Positions 41,203 through 52,305 are shown, counted from the first letter of the stretch. The stretch is DNA of 64,000 nucleotides from Marthasterias glacialis (GCA_911728455.2 OU452221.1:8009047-8073046); one strand, 5' to 3'. Program-made: numbers and translations. Notes: generated from the letters alone by a model not told the origin.

Positions 41203-41311
41203 GACTGTGATACGCAAAGTAAAAGCCAGCTACAGACTATTTTATTCTCAAAAATGTCTTGATGATGAATACGAGGCTGTTGTTGATCAATCACAAAAGC
41301 TTAAAAAATAA
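41203..41311 (+). other. Orphan terminal-exon-like segment
   Basis: A strong acceptor (TTTCCTTCTCTTTATACAG) precedes an open stretch encoding VIRKVKASYRLFYSQKCLDD and ending in TAA, which overlaps an AATAAA. I found no partner exon and do not recognise the sequence. It may be a remnant of a gene or transposon. Confidence 0.22.
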
Positions 41312-41387
41312 AACATCAAAGCTACCAGCTCTGGACCTGCTCCCCTAATGAGTCAGGAAGAGGAACAAACTGCAATGCAAGAACTAT

Positions 41388-41810
41388 TATTATGTTGACA
41401 AAGCAGAAAAGTCACATAACTTGATAAATAAATATAAATGGATTTGTATCAATTTAAAAAAGTTTATATAAATTCAGTAAAAACCATTACATTTGATTTT
41501 AAAACAATTTATGTTAAACACTTCAAAGAAAAATAAAGAAGTAAAAGATAAGAAAAGGTGTCATGCTTTTCTCTTGTGTCATCTTGATTTTTCTCTTGGG
41601 GAGGGAGGGCACTTCAAGAAGTATTCATTTATTATGTTGATGAAGCAGAAAAGCCACAAACTACAGAAAAGAAAAGGATAATTGATGTATATAATTATAC
41701 AAATTTTATATAAGTTCAGCAAAAACAATCACATTTAATTTGAAAATAATCATTAATACCCCTTTAAAGTAAAATAAAGAAGAAAAAGAAAAGGACAAAA
41801 TAAAGCAAAA
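41388..41810 (+). repeat. Diverged tandem duplication, about 242-bp period
   Basis: Two units beginning ATTATGTTGA(C/T)-AAGCAGAAAAG and sharing TTTATATAA-TTCAG-AAAAAC and AAAATAAAGAAG. Confidence 0.7.
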
Positions 41811-41929
41811 AAAATCATGTAAAGTCGAAGTACGAAGAAGAACTTTGTTATTTTATTAACCAATAATCATCTCACTAGCCGCAGAGACAGTCTGGACAAT
41901 CGTTATTATTTTTTGTTTTGTTTTTTGTA

Positions 41930-42117
41930 TTTTGCGCGCCATACTAGTGCGTGAAGTTGATAGAAACTGCCCCTGAATGGACCGACCGGAAACGGGTAAC
42001 GCGACGTGTGCACGGCGAATACAGCACCGCTGTAAATTTAGGACGATATTTCGGAATTTATGACTGCAACTTCTGGGATTTCAACAGATTATGAATTAAA
42101 AGTGTCTTGTTAAAAGG
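41930..42117 (+). promoter_or_regulatory. Possible promoter / non-coding exon of the 40-aa gene
   Basis: A CpG-rich stretch (GCGCGCC, CGACCGGAAACGGG, GCGACGTG) in AT-rich DNA ends at a good donor (TTAAAAG then GTGGGT, donor at 42118). It sits 1.3 kb upstream of the ATG exon on the same strand, and acceptors exist just before that exon (for example TTTTTCTGAACAG near 43337). This is inference from composition and splice signals only. Confidence 0.35.
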
Positions 42118-42357
42118 TGGGTCAGATGGTTTTAAAAAATTTCATTTAGTTTCCGTTTCCGAACGATTTTTACCGTTAAGTGACCGAAAACCGGTCGCTC
42201 CAGGATATTATAAACGTGTTTGCATGTTAAATGATGAAAACACTACAGTTACAAACGTTAATAACAAAGTCAGTAATCATCATCAATCTCACAGCCATCG
42301 TATTATTAGTCAACAGTCTGTAGGCCTACGACGAGTACGACCTACGTCCCGACGTAG

Positions 42358-42393
42358 GGGGGGGGGGGAGGCGGTGGGGAGGGGGAGGCGGTA
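42358..42393 (+). other. G-run cluster (possible G-quadruplex)
   Basis: A run of about 10 G, then GGCGGTGGGGAGGGGGAGG. It lies on the sense strand of the putative first intron of the 40-aa gene. Confidence 0.6.
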
Positions 42394-42693
42394 GGCATCG
42401 GTGCTCTGCGTGGATAATTTCGGGCGGATTTGTATTTGTATGTGCGTCCAGTCTGTTGATAAGGTAGACCACGGTCAGAAATATTTTTGTAGCAATGATC
42501 TTGAAAAATGTGTCTAAATTAAGACGCATTTCTTAAGATCATTGGCTAATGGCATTGCAACAAAAAAACGATTAACGTTAGACTACTAAACTGGGATGAC
42601 TTGAACTTTTGACTCTCGAGCTAGCGAGAACATGGAGGTATAAACTACCTCCATGGCGATCATTGCAACTATGTGACTGAGATTGTAATCGTT

Positions 42694-42821
42694 GAATAGA
42701 CCTTATGGAGTTATGCATCACCCTTTTCCCTCAGTAAACTTACGCCCACTGTGGCCTCAGTGAGGGCGCTGTTGCATGTGGCTCTATGGCAGTGATGACA
42801 TCACATGTACAAGGTCTATTG
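42694..42821. mobile_element. MITE family F, copy 1
   Basis: Ends AATAGACCTTATG and ACAAGGTCTATT. Contains GCATCACCCTTTTCCC and GTGAGGGCGCTG. Inverted copy at 48882-48984. Confidence 0.82.
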
Positions 42822-42866
42822 TATACTTATCCAAGTGGTTTCAAAGTTCTGAGGGGAAGCAAAAAA

Positions 42867-43110
42867 ATCCAGATGCTACTCAAAAGGGATTCGAACACCC
42901 GACCCCCCCGCATTGTATAAGTTGAGCAGATGTCTTAACCGCTAGGCCAACATGGGTTTGAATCCCACTCAAGTAGCCACTGCTAATTACAGGATTCAAA
43001 CTGGAGGCCTACATGTATTGTCACCCCGGGCACACTCAGTGGTCTAGTGGTTGAGACATCTGCTCAAGAATTTGGGGGTCACAGGGTTCGATTCCTACCA
43101 AAGTAGCCCG
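42867..43110. mobile_element. Two tRNA-like SINE heads (family 1), head to head
   Basis: Minus-strand copy at 42880-42960 (GGGATTCGAACACCCGAC; AACCGCTAGGCCAAC) and plus-strand copy at 43020-43110 (CAGTGGTCTAGTGGTTGAGA; CAGGGTTCGATTCC). They lie about 280 bp upstream of the 40-aa gene ATG. Confidence 0.75.
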
Positions 43111-43382
43111 GTCTCCAAAAGAACTACAGTGCTTCTCTCACATTGGTTTAAGGTTCCACTAGACTGCTTGCCACGACAACCCTCCAATTGGAGACCAGAG
43201 GGTTATAAACATTGTCACTATCGACCCAAAACAAAGCTCATTTAAAGAAATTACTTGTGTCATGTAAGCATACTCACCATTCTGACGCTGTCCACCTTCT
43301 CATGAAATCAGTTCTTTTGTTCTTTTTCTGAACAGTTGCTTTTTATTTTGAAGCAAATTTGAGCCGGTCATCAACTGTCAGA

Positions 43383-43686
43383 ATGTGTTTCAAAGTCACC
43401 TGTGAAAAGTGCCAAAAGACCACATGGAAAGGTGAGATCCAATGGACTTTTTCTCAAGTTGGTGCCTTAAATTACATTTACTTTTAAGAGCTGCCAAACT
43501 GAAGTATGCCCATGAAAATTGTTAGTTTTTTTTTTTTTAGATTCGTAATGGAATAAACGTCACCAAGAGCATTTCAACATATTTTACTCAATGTTTTTGT
43601 TTTTGTTTACAGGGTGTGGCAAACACGTAGAGCAGGTCATGAAGGATGTACCGGATGAGCAGAAATGTCAGTGCCCTCGGTCTTGA
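43383..43686 (+). CDS. 40-residue cysteine-rich protein, two exons
   Basis: Coding exons 43383-43431 and 43613-43686, joined by a GT-AG intron (GTGAGATCC; TTTGTTTACAG) with one base of a Gly codon carried across. The product is 40 residues with the pattern C-F-K-V-T-C-x-x-C, then W-K-G-C-G-x-H, then V-P-D-E-Q-K-C-x-C-P at the end. The six Cys and one His suggest metal binding. I recall very similar uncharacterised proteins of about 40-60 residues (C-x2-C, W-x-GCG-x-H, C-terminal C-x-C) in fungi, plants and other animals, but cannot verify that here. No signal peptide is visible. The ATG is the first codon of the exon frame and follows an in-frame-compatible upstream acceptor region. A possible 3'-UTR intron donor (ATATG then GTAAGA) lies at about 43722. 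Confidence 0.82.
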
Positions 43687-44150
43687 GTCAGAGACAAGTA
43701 GATGATGTAGCTGTCCTAATATGGTAAGATCTATTTGCTCTACCTTCAGCATGTAAATCAAGAATAGACTGGCCCATTAACCCTTTCCTTACCATAGCCA
43801 ACTTTAGTCGACTGCACCCATACCCCCTCTTCTCACCATAGGCGACTTTAGTGGACTGCACTCATACCCCCTCTTCCTTACCGTAGGCCAATTTTGTCGA
43901 CCAAGATCACGCCAAAAAACAACAAAAACACAAGTCTGAGCACAAATGCTGTTTCTAATAAAGCTGTGCTTTTGGTTCATTTTCGCTCTCCATAGCCAAG
44001 CTTGCAAGGGTTTATGAAAAAGATACAGTACAGAAAAATCTGCATTTAACGTAAGCGTTTCTTCACAGTTTTGCGCTTTACGTTACTCACTTGCAACAGG
44101 TAGCACAGAAATTTGGTGCCAACTCTCAAAGCCAAGAATGGTGGCTGCAA

Positions 44151-44190
44151 GTGCAGAATTCTGCCGTAAGCAGAGCCATGAAATTCCGAC
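44151..44190. repeat. MITE family B, half copy
   Basis: GCAGAATTCTGCCGTAAGCA and GAGCCATGAAATT match one arm of family B; the other arm is lost. Confidence 0.6.
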
Positions 44191-44513
44191 CCGATCTTTT
44201 GTGGTTTTTTTTCTAAATGGAACGGCAGCTGATTGATCCCAAATTTCAATTAACACACTATATAGGCCCAACAGCCAACATCATGTGAAAATCTCATCAC
44301 ATTTAGATGGTCCCCATTTAGTATAAAAAAGGAAAAAAGATCTAGTTCACATTCATAACATCCATGGTTATTTTTATTGTTGCACTGGTGATTTAGGAGT
44401 CCTATATTAGTATTTACTCATCTTTGACAGTATTTCTGATGTGAATTATAGTTCTCTGGAGGGTTGGTGATGGTATTAATATTATAACCAGTGAGCTGTC
44501 AGATTGGAAGTAT

Positions 44514-44573
44514 CCACCACCACCACCACCACCACCACCACCACCACCACCACCACCACCACCACTACCACCA
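44514..44573 (+). repeat. (CAC)n microsatellite
   Basis: About 20 CAC triplets with one ACT interruption. Reading it as poly-His is an artefact. Confidence 0.97.
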
Positions 44574-45013
44574 TGATAATTACCAATTCAGTACTTTGTC
44601 TTTAAGCAGCTCTGATGAAAGCTGTTTCGAAAAAAAAGTGTTAAAAATTTTTCAATATAGAAAAAGGTATATAACATTAAATGTATATATATTTTTCTGT
44701 ATCCAGGAAGAAATAACACAGCTGTGGTCATCTGTCATGTTTGGACTCTCCATGCAAACCTTGTAACGATTTAGTAAATGAAAGTAAAGTTCGACATTGG
44801 TTCCTAATTGTATTTGTTTCTTCAAATGTTCAAAGTACTAAAACAATATGCACAAAAAACGACAAAAATCTCCTGTGAGATTTTGAAGGATATTTGAAAA
44901 AGAATATTGGTACTGTTCCTGTCTTTGAATTTCAATGTTACGAATTAGCAATGTTCTGTCGGATCATCCGTGTGCTCAGAAAACTTTCTCAAAAGATACA
45001 AAAATCTGAAAAA

Positions 45014-45672
45014 TCAAGGGAAATTTTTACCAGGCTATTGATCCAAGTCCAAAATTATCTTTTATAAAATGATTGGAAAGGTTTGGAAACTTTACTTTAG
45101 GTAATCAATGTTGAAGTTTCTCAGTACTAACAAATAAATTGCGACCTCTAAAGTGTGGGTCCCATAGAAATGACTATTATGCGTATACCCAACTGAAGTA
45201 AAAAAAAAACGGGTAGGAATATGTATAAAGATTGATTGTTCTTTTAAAGAAAGGTAAAAACTAGTAAACGATTAGACCAATAATCTGATTTAAAAAAAAA
45301 GAAAATCCACAGCTTATATTATCTCCATTCCCTGGCCTCAAGGGAAATTTTTACCAGGCTATTGATCCAAATCCGAAATGATCTTTTATAAAATGATTGG
45401 AAAGGTTTGGAAACTTTACTTTAGGTAATCAATGTTGAAGTATGTCAGTACTAACAAATAAATTACGACCTCTAAAGCGTGGGTCCCATGGAAATGACTA
45501 TTATGCGTATACCCAACTGAAGTTACATTTTTAAAATGGGTAGGAATATGTATTTAGACTGATTATTCTTTTAAAGAAAGGTAAAAACTTGTAAATGATT
45601 GGGTGGTGGACCAATAATCTGATTTTTTTATTTTTTCCACAGCTTGTAAATATTAGCTCCATTCCCAGGCCT
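45014..45672 (+). repeat. 324-bp tandem duplication
   Basis: Two units starting TCAAGGGAAATTTTTACCAG at 45014 and 45338, about 93% alike by eye across the full length. Confidence 0.92.
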
Positions 45673-45699
45673 CTTTCCTGTGATAAAATTGATAATTTA

Positions 45700-45905
45700 T
45701 TCTCATTGGTTTTGCTTTTTTCAGCACTGGATCCATTTGGGCATTCAGGTTGGCGCAGTGGTTTCTTTTCCCTACCTGATTGAGCGTTTTTTTTTTTATT
45801 TTGGGGTTTTCCTCCCACATCTAAAACTGACATTTCTTCAGCATATTCTCTGCACAGGTATCTTCAGGCCCTATGGGTCACAGTGCAAGTCACTTTTGAG
45901 GGCCC
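45700..45905 (-). mobile_element. Dispersed repeat 5, copy 2
   Basis: TTTTCCTCCCACATCTAAAA is the reverse complement of the block at 24880-24905. Also shares ACAGGTATCTTCAGGCC. Confidence 0.7.
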
Positions 45906-45927
45906 CTTGGTTTCATTACCAGAAAGA

Positions 45928-45975
45928 TATAATAATAATAATAAAAATAATAATAATAACAATAATAATAACACA
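45928..45975 (+). repeat. (AAT)n microsatellite
   Basis: Run of AATAAT triplets with AAAAT and AACAAT interruptions. Confidence 0.9.
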
Positions 45976-46609
45976 GGCCTTGATCTTAACTGAGGCCACT
46001 GGGGCCATTGGCCTCATGCCCTGTCGAGTTGGTCAGCAGGCCCTTCAGAAAAATTGCACTGTCACTACCAACTTGGCCAGCATGCCCTTCTAAAATTTCT
46101 CTGATGTGGCCAGCAAAGGCCTGCCCCCGTTTTTCTTAAGATCGAGGCCTGATAATATGAAGACAAAACCTGAACTTCTATTCTATTAGATTATTGGGTG
46201 AGGGGGGATCAGACCCACTCTAGTTGGGCAGATTTTTCGAAAAGGTTTTAATAAAATCCTAAGAAAATTTCCTCTTTTTTGGATGCAAATTTTTGTTCGT
46301 TTCCTGTCCAATTTAAAAAGTACTCAATCTAAATTAATAATAATAATAATTAAAAAAAAAAAAAAAAATGGATCAGTAATCACTGGTATCTGTTTGTACA
46401 GCAGAAACTTTTCCCCAGGAAATACATGTAGTTGGCACACCTTTTTGTGATTTATTCAGAGACAGAGACAGAGAGCAAGTTCGAAGTATTAGTATATATT
46501 TGTACTATTAATTTCGTATCACAAAAAGTTTGAGAGAGTACCTTTGTAATAGAATTGAGCCCTTTGTGTAAAGAAAAAAAACAAAAAAAAACAACTCAAC
46601 ATTAATTAC

Positions 46610-46719
46610 CTTTTGCGTTTTTGTGTGCTGGATGTACGTCATTGAGGGTGCAATGTGCTCCCTGACAAAGGGCAAAGTAATGTCTGGGAAAATGATGTGC
46701 TTAGTCACAGGTGAATGCT
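46610..46719 (-). other. Orphan internal-exon-like segment
   Basis: Open stretch encoding HIIFPDITLPFVREHIAPSM and YIQHTKTQK, followed by donor GTAATT and preceded by a weak acceptor (AAGTGAG). No partner exons are identifiable, and it may be fortuitous. Confidence 0.2.
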
Positions 46720-47522
46720 CTCACTTCTGAATTCCCCAGACTATAACTAGTTCAGGGCAGCCTCTTGTTTAAAATGTGTAACAACTTCAGGATCAGAGAA
46801 ACAAAGTCCTGCTGTGCTGCAATACATTCATAGAAAAATTTGTATTGGTGTTCAAGGAAATGAATTCGTCCAGCAATGTTGCGCATCACAATGCTTAGAC
46901 TGAGCATGTTTTGTGCACATTGAATGCAAACATTGAGTAGCAAAATGATGAATTTTGAGTAGCAACTGATACATTCTGTGCTGCATTTTCTTTATATGCT
47001 GTACAAGGGAAATTGTTCACTAGAGTTTGCTGTTTTCTTATAAGTTGTATTACTAAAAACGAAAAATGCCCAAATCAACTGACATTACAAAACTGTCTTC
47101 AGGGAAAAGAATTTTAGCAATTAAGAAAATCGTTGTATCAGACATTGTCAAATTAAACTCTGGTTATGGCTTGTGCATATTTATATAAAGAATCCTACAT
47201 CAATTGTCCTCACAAAGGTTTACAGTCTCCATGGTTACAGTGATCTCATCACAAATCATAACTGAGTATGCATAATTAAATCTGTTGTCCTGAAAGGCAT
47301 AAAAAAACATTAAAAAAAAACCTGCAACCGTCAATTCCACAGCTACTCACCGATATCAATCATGTGTATCAGAAATCAATGTGAATTTTGTGGCTTAATT
47401 CGTAGACATTTGTATCAAAAACAGAATTCAACATGTTTAGGCATGAACATCAATCAGAACATCAGTTTCCTTATTCCTGTGATCTTAACGTAACCGTGGA
47501 AATTGCTCATTTAATCACGGTC

Positions 47523-47627
47523 AAAATTCATGGCTCTGCTCACCACAGAATACCGCCCCCTATAAAGTGCATGATTCTATGGGCCGTAAGTGGAGAATTC
47601 TGTGTTGCGTAGCCTCATGAAATTGGA
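47523..47627. mobile_element. MITE family B, copy 3
   Basis: AATTCATGGCTCTGCTCACC on the left, GCCTCATGAAATTGG on the right, CCGCCCCCTATAAAGTGC inside. Confidence 0.78.
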
Positions 47628-48881
47628 CTCTGTTCTTTGATCTGTTCCCCACGTGGATGACGTTGGCATAAACTAGCCCTTCAATAAAAGTACTAGCTGG
47701 ATGATTGTAATTATATCACTTTCCTGATACCATTGTTGTAAAACCCCGACAGTCCCAAATCCTAAAAAAATATCTACTCAGAATGTTGTCTGACTTTTTG
47801 GGATACATTAATAGTAACAGTACTAGAATTGGCCCAGTGGAAAATACTGTCATGGTTAAAGAATGCTTTTAAAGAGCCATGCAAAACGTAATTGTGAATT
47901 TTGTAAAGTTGATAGCACAACTAACCCTAGATTGTCCTACCTCATCATGTAGTTTATAATTTATGAAAAATAGAATGTTCACACATGTTCAAGTTTACAG
48001 TACACTTCCAAAAAATAGTGATAGTGTCATGCCAAAATTGTTGAGCCAAAAGAAAAGATTTGGAGGTATTGTTTGCGAGGTTTCCTACTATTTTACCTTC
48101 AAGGTTTGGTTTGTGTTTGTGTCAAAGTTCAACCGTCCTAAAATAAAGCAATATGAAATTGACCGTCCATGAAAAACCTTTTTTCGACCTGAGTTGTGAA
48201 GGATGTCGAGGCTAAGCTTGTACATGGGCCTATGTAATACATCGTAGCACAGTGCTGTAACATTCCTCCATGCACCACCAAATGTGGAATCTTTCACCAG
48301 ACCAACGAACCAAAAGCAAAAACACACCATGTGTAAAATACAGGGATGAGATTCCTCTGTGTTTTTCCGGATTTCCGGATTTTACAAAATGATTGTTGTG
48401 GAATTTTTGTACTAACATTTTTTTAATTTTGTATTTTTTGAATGTCATTTACATACATCCAGGCCCTTGTAAAGCCTTAACACAGTACTTGTACTGTATT
48501 GTGACTACACCAAGGTGCTTGCCCTATCTACATTCAAGCACAGAATGCTGCCATTGATACAGGTTATGGCATGGTTGGTAGCCACCAAAACCTCCACTGG
48601 TGTCTCCTGGATTTTTCATTTTCATCCACTCTCATCCCTGGAAATATTTTTGTGGCCTGGATAACGAGGGATAGTTATAGCATTGTCTTTAGTGCAAACC
48701 TTATTTTGATTTTGGTTGGTCAACTGAAATTTAAAATTACGCTTTTTTTATTTTATGCTTATTGATTTCAGTATGTTTATGCTGCATGAGATATTAAATG
48801 TCTGTATAACCCTACTGTGACCTTTATGCACACAGAGATCAATCCTGTGCATTCCGGGGCATTTCATGGCAGGCAAGACAA
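47628..48881. other. Intergenic, no gene supported
   Basis: AT-rich, only short chance frames. No repeat family recognised apart from the MITE on each side. Confidence 0.5.
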
Positions 48882-48984
48882 AATAGAACTTTGATGTGAT
48901 GTCATGACACGCAGCAGCGCCCTCACTGAGGTCACGGCAGGCATAAGTTTACTGTGGGAAAAGGGTGATGCATAAGGTCTATTG
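48882..48984. mobile_element. MITE family F, copy 2 (inverted)
   Basis: CAGCGCCCTCACTGAGG and AAAGGGTGATGCATAAGGTC match the reverse complement of 42694-42821. Confidence 0.8.
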
Positions 48985-49027
48985 CGACCGTTTGAGAAAT
49001 TTTGTATCACATAACTATCACATAAAA

Positions 49028-49318
49028 TCAAGAATTGTAACAACAGCTGAACAAGTTTCGATATGTGTCTCCTTGATTCACATCAAATGTTGAAAACAAA
49101 TCTTGCGTTGCATTCTTCACAAATGTAAAATTTATATTTTTCTCCACTGGGATGTGTAATAGTTTTGCCTGCAGGAAGTTCAGACTTTGTAGCTCTTTTG
49201 TAAATAATGTAATGTTTTGAGTTGACAGTGTATATCCGCTAGGACCCCAGATACTCGAGGCAAACAAGAATGCAAAGGAAATCCTTAACTTCCAAAGCAA
49301 AAGCTTTGATGATTTTTC
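49028..49318 (-). other. Orphan segment, signal-peptide-like start, three N-glycosylation sequons
   Basis: Open stretch encoding LRISFAFLFASSIWGPSGYT, then a segment with NIT, NFT and NAT sequons, to a stop at 49030-49028. There is no ATG in frame, but an acceptor-like CAAG with a pyrimidine run precedes it (49319-49320). It could be the last exon of a secreted or membrane protein or a decayed fragment. Not recognised. Confidence 0.22.
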
Positions 49319-49458
49319 CTTGCATTCATGTGAGCATCAGAAAAAAGGTCAACAGGACTCAATTTGATAGAGCTGCTTCCCCAGAAAATATTGCTTAACA
49401 ATTTCCTGCTAAGCGAAAAAGAGCCGCATACCAGTTACTGGATGGTACACGTGACCCA

Positions 49459-49606
49459 GGGGCCGATTTCACAAAGAGCTAAGATTCATTTTAACTGTGC
49501 ATCAATCTTAATTGCTAAGCAAAGTGTGATGTCACAATACAAATTACTGTGGTAATAATGACAACTCATCTTAAGATGAATCTTAAGTCTTTGTGAAATC
49601 GACAGC
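49459..49606. mobile_element. Inverted-repeat element with TTTCACAAAG ends
   Basis: GCCGATTTCACAAAGAGCTA on the left pairs with TTTGTGAAATCGAC on the right, and AAGATTCATTTTAA with CTTAAGATGAATCTTAAG. Confidence 0.8.
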
Positions 49607-49607
49607 A

Positions 49608-49875
49608 GGGCCCAATTTCATAAAGCTAATAAGCAGAAAATACTGCTTATCAAATTTCTTTGCTGAGCAAAAAATGAGGGACACCAGTCGGAACAATTTA
49701 AACGTCATGTCATTTTGGCTGGTGACCTGTTTCTGCTGAGTAAGATTTGTCTGTGCTTGCAGGCTTTATGAAGTTGGGCCATGGTATTTAGCTGGTAACC
49801 TTGTTCTGGTAAGCATAATTTTGTTGTGCTTACCAGAACTTTTTGTGCTCGAGCAGATCTCTGAAATTGGGCCCT
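49608..49875. mobile_element. MITE family A, one full plus one partial copy
   Basis: GGGCCCAATTTCATAAAGC to AAGTTGGGCC (49608-49780), followed by a 3' half copy (GTTCTGGTAAGCATAATTTT to TGAAATTGGGCCC). Confidence 0.78.
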
Positions 49876-50208
49876 GTAAGGTCTTCAGATGTAAAAAGTA
49901 CTAATTTGAAATATTTGATATTTTGGGGCGATTTTTACTTTAAAAAAAATTGTTTCCAAAGTTTAGAAAACTTTAATCTAAATGCATTGTATTTAGTCAT
50001 TTTGCTTTTCCACTTTGTTACAGCCAGAGGCATTTATATATTGGATATTATTGAAGTAGAAGAAATTAAAAATAAAATGATTTTAAATAAATCTGTGATG
50101 GGTCAGTTTTGTTGTAAATAATAATAATAATAATCCATTTATAAACTTATAAAAGGTTGAATAATGGTGATTTCATTCTGCCAATCTGCATGTCATAATT
50201 ACACCCAA

Positions 50209-50378
50209 ATGCTCAGTACTATCCTGAGTCCTGTGAAAAAAATCCACAGGCATATTACTCGGGTGGGATTCGAACCCATGACCTTTGCCATTCCAGAGCA
50301 GATGTCTTACCTCTAGACCACCGAGATTGCCCGGTAGCTACAGGTCATTTGAATCCTTTATTTTACCAGCGGGTACCG
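50209..50378 (-). mobile_element. tRNA-derived SINE (family 1), most complete copy
   Basis: Minus strand: GGTACCCGCTGG start, CTCGGTGGTCTAGAGG (box A), ATGGGTTCGAATCCC (box B), AGTAATATGCCTGTGGATTT, then CAGGACTCAGGATAGTACTG. Best reference for the family within the window. Confidence 0.85.
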
Positions 50379-50632
50379 CAACGATCTTAACAGAGAAAAA
50401 TTTGCAATCAGCAATCAGCAGCAGAGTCTAGCATTCTTCTGAAGATGCTCAGAGCATACTGATCGACACGATGAGCTGTCGAACCACGGGTTCTTTTCAG
50501 AACCACCACAACTCAAAGACAGAGTTTTGGTGTCTCCGCAAACCTCACTAGATTGTATTCTCACCATGCAAAGTTTCATATCTTATTCATGTTCTGTTCG
50601 TTCTTGTGCAAACTTATAATCATTCAGTCAGG

Positions 50633-50754
50633 GTCCATTTTGATGGCTCTGCTTACTGCAAAATTCTGCGCTTTGCAGCGCCCCTTTTAAGCACAAAGTT
50701 CTATTTGTCGTAAGCACAGAATTCCACGGTAAGCAGAGCCATAAAATTGAGCCC
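50633..50754. mobile_element. MITE family B, copy 4
   Basis: TGATGGCTCTGCTTACTGCA to CACGGTAAGCAGAGCCATAA, with GCAGCGCCCCTTTTAAGC in the middle. Confidence 0.8.
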
Positions 50755-50763
50755 AGGCTGCAT

Positions 50764-50988
50764 GTATTGACCCAATTTGCCTGATGGCGTCGTCACAATA
50801 ATCTTGGTTATGCCATTTTGGGAGTCAATGTCCCCATGTGTTATACAGTGTTGTGCACATTCTAGGCCATGCAGTGTTTACTTGCTTAACATAATTTTTA
50901 TGTGCAATATGACTCTATGAATGGCTCTAAAAATGGTGAGCCTGGCAGACAGCAGTCACATATGACAATACTGCAAGGGGTCAATAGT
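50764..50988. mobile_element. MITE family C, copy 2
   Basis: GTATTGACCCAATTTGCC to GCAAGGGGTCAATA. Contains a longer interior than the other two copies. Confidence 0.8.
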
Positions 50989-51025
50989 CAACTTTGGTTT
51001 GCAGTTAAGCTTGCTCTGAACAAAA

Positions 51026-51155
51026 GTCAACAGGAAACCAGTCACGAGCAGAGTACATGGCATGATATTTGCCTGGTAACCTATTTGTCCTAAGCAAGTT
51101 TTTTGTGTGTGCTCAGTCGTCTTTGTGCTAAACAGCCTCATAAAATTAGGTCCCG
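51026..51155. mobile_element. MITE family A, 3' half
   Basis: AACCAGTCACGAGCAGAGTA, TTTGCCTGGTAACCTATTTG and CAGCCTCATAAAATTAGG. Confidence 0.65.
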
Positions 51156-52048
51156 GTCCCATTTAGTGTGTTCAGTACCCTACCATCCTATTTCTTTGCC
51201 CCACCCAACCCCACCCCCAATGAAATTGTCTAGATACCCGACTGCATATCCCCAGGGGTCACAGGTGATTTTATCATCTAAAAAGGTGTCCAATTGATCA
51301 ATTTGCTTTGATACCCACCCCACTAGTCCACCCATGTTTTAGGGTGCTCCAGCCCGTAGAAATCCTACATGTTATATCAGCCCATTGTTCACTTGATTAG
51401 TCTCAGCCCAATTTCCATCCAGCAGGAAATCAGTTGAAACCAACAAACATCACCCTGCATTACACTGGATTTTGCAGGTAACCTGCATTTTGCTAAAAAA
51501 ACCCCAAAAAAAACAAAACAGAAAAGACTTATTTGCGAGCTGAACTTATGTTTTTAACATTTTTACGAAACTGGACCCTTCTACATCTGACAGTTGTATG
51601 ATCTTTTCAAAAACTAATGAATCTATTCTTTCCAATGCTAAAAATCTATTTTTACACACCAGCCATACATTGCATGTGTAATGCATCATTTCATACGTAT
51701 CCCATAAATTCAATGCAGCCCATCCATTAAATTTAATTACCAAATTGTCTCTTGACAATAATTTTTAATTAGCATGGCAGCTGTCGACAGTTAAAGAAGA
51801 GAAGCCATGGTCTGCAAAGCATGTGTGTTCCCATTTTTATGATAATAGAGAATGATGATTAAATGCAGCCATGGCCTAATTTCATAAAGTCTTTGAGCAC
51901 ACGCTTTGCAGAGTGGCCCTTTGCACACTTTCTATTTCATAAACTTTGCTCTTACTATTACAATAGATGTTGATTTGTGCATCAGGGAAACAGAATGTTA
52001 TTTGTGTTTTTTTGTTGTTACCTAAACACCGATGTGTGTGAAGCACTG
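51156..52048. other. Intergenic, nothing recognised
   Basis: C-rich patch (51190-51225), then AT-rich DNA. No gene or repeat family seen. Confidence 0.5.
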
Positions 52049-52221
52049 TATTGACCCAATTCACCTGACGTCATCATCACGATGTTCTTGGTTGCGCCAT
52101 TTTGGTGGTCAATATCACTGAGTGGAGTGTGCATTTTAGGAGACGCTGCGTTTACACGTAACCACCAAAGTGGCGAGCGTAGCACAGTCGGCGCGTGTGA
52201 CGTGCGTGCAAGGGGTCAATA
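52049..52221. mobile_element. MITE family C, copy 3
   Basis: TATTGACCCAATTCACCTGA to GTGCAAGGGGTCAATA. Immediately joined to a truncated SINE family 1 copy (52222-52305, minus strand). Confidence 0.82.
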
Positions 52222-52305
52222 CTCAGTACTTTCCCCCCAAGTCCTGTGAAAAAAATCCACAGGCATATTCCTCGGGTGGGATTCGAACTCCCTTTGGTGA
52301 CTGCT

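Noticed and set aside
44491..44766. Poly-histidine protein
   Set aside because: The His run is a CAC microsatellite; the remaining residues show no domain.
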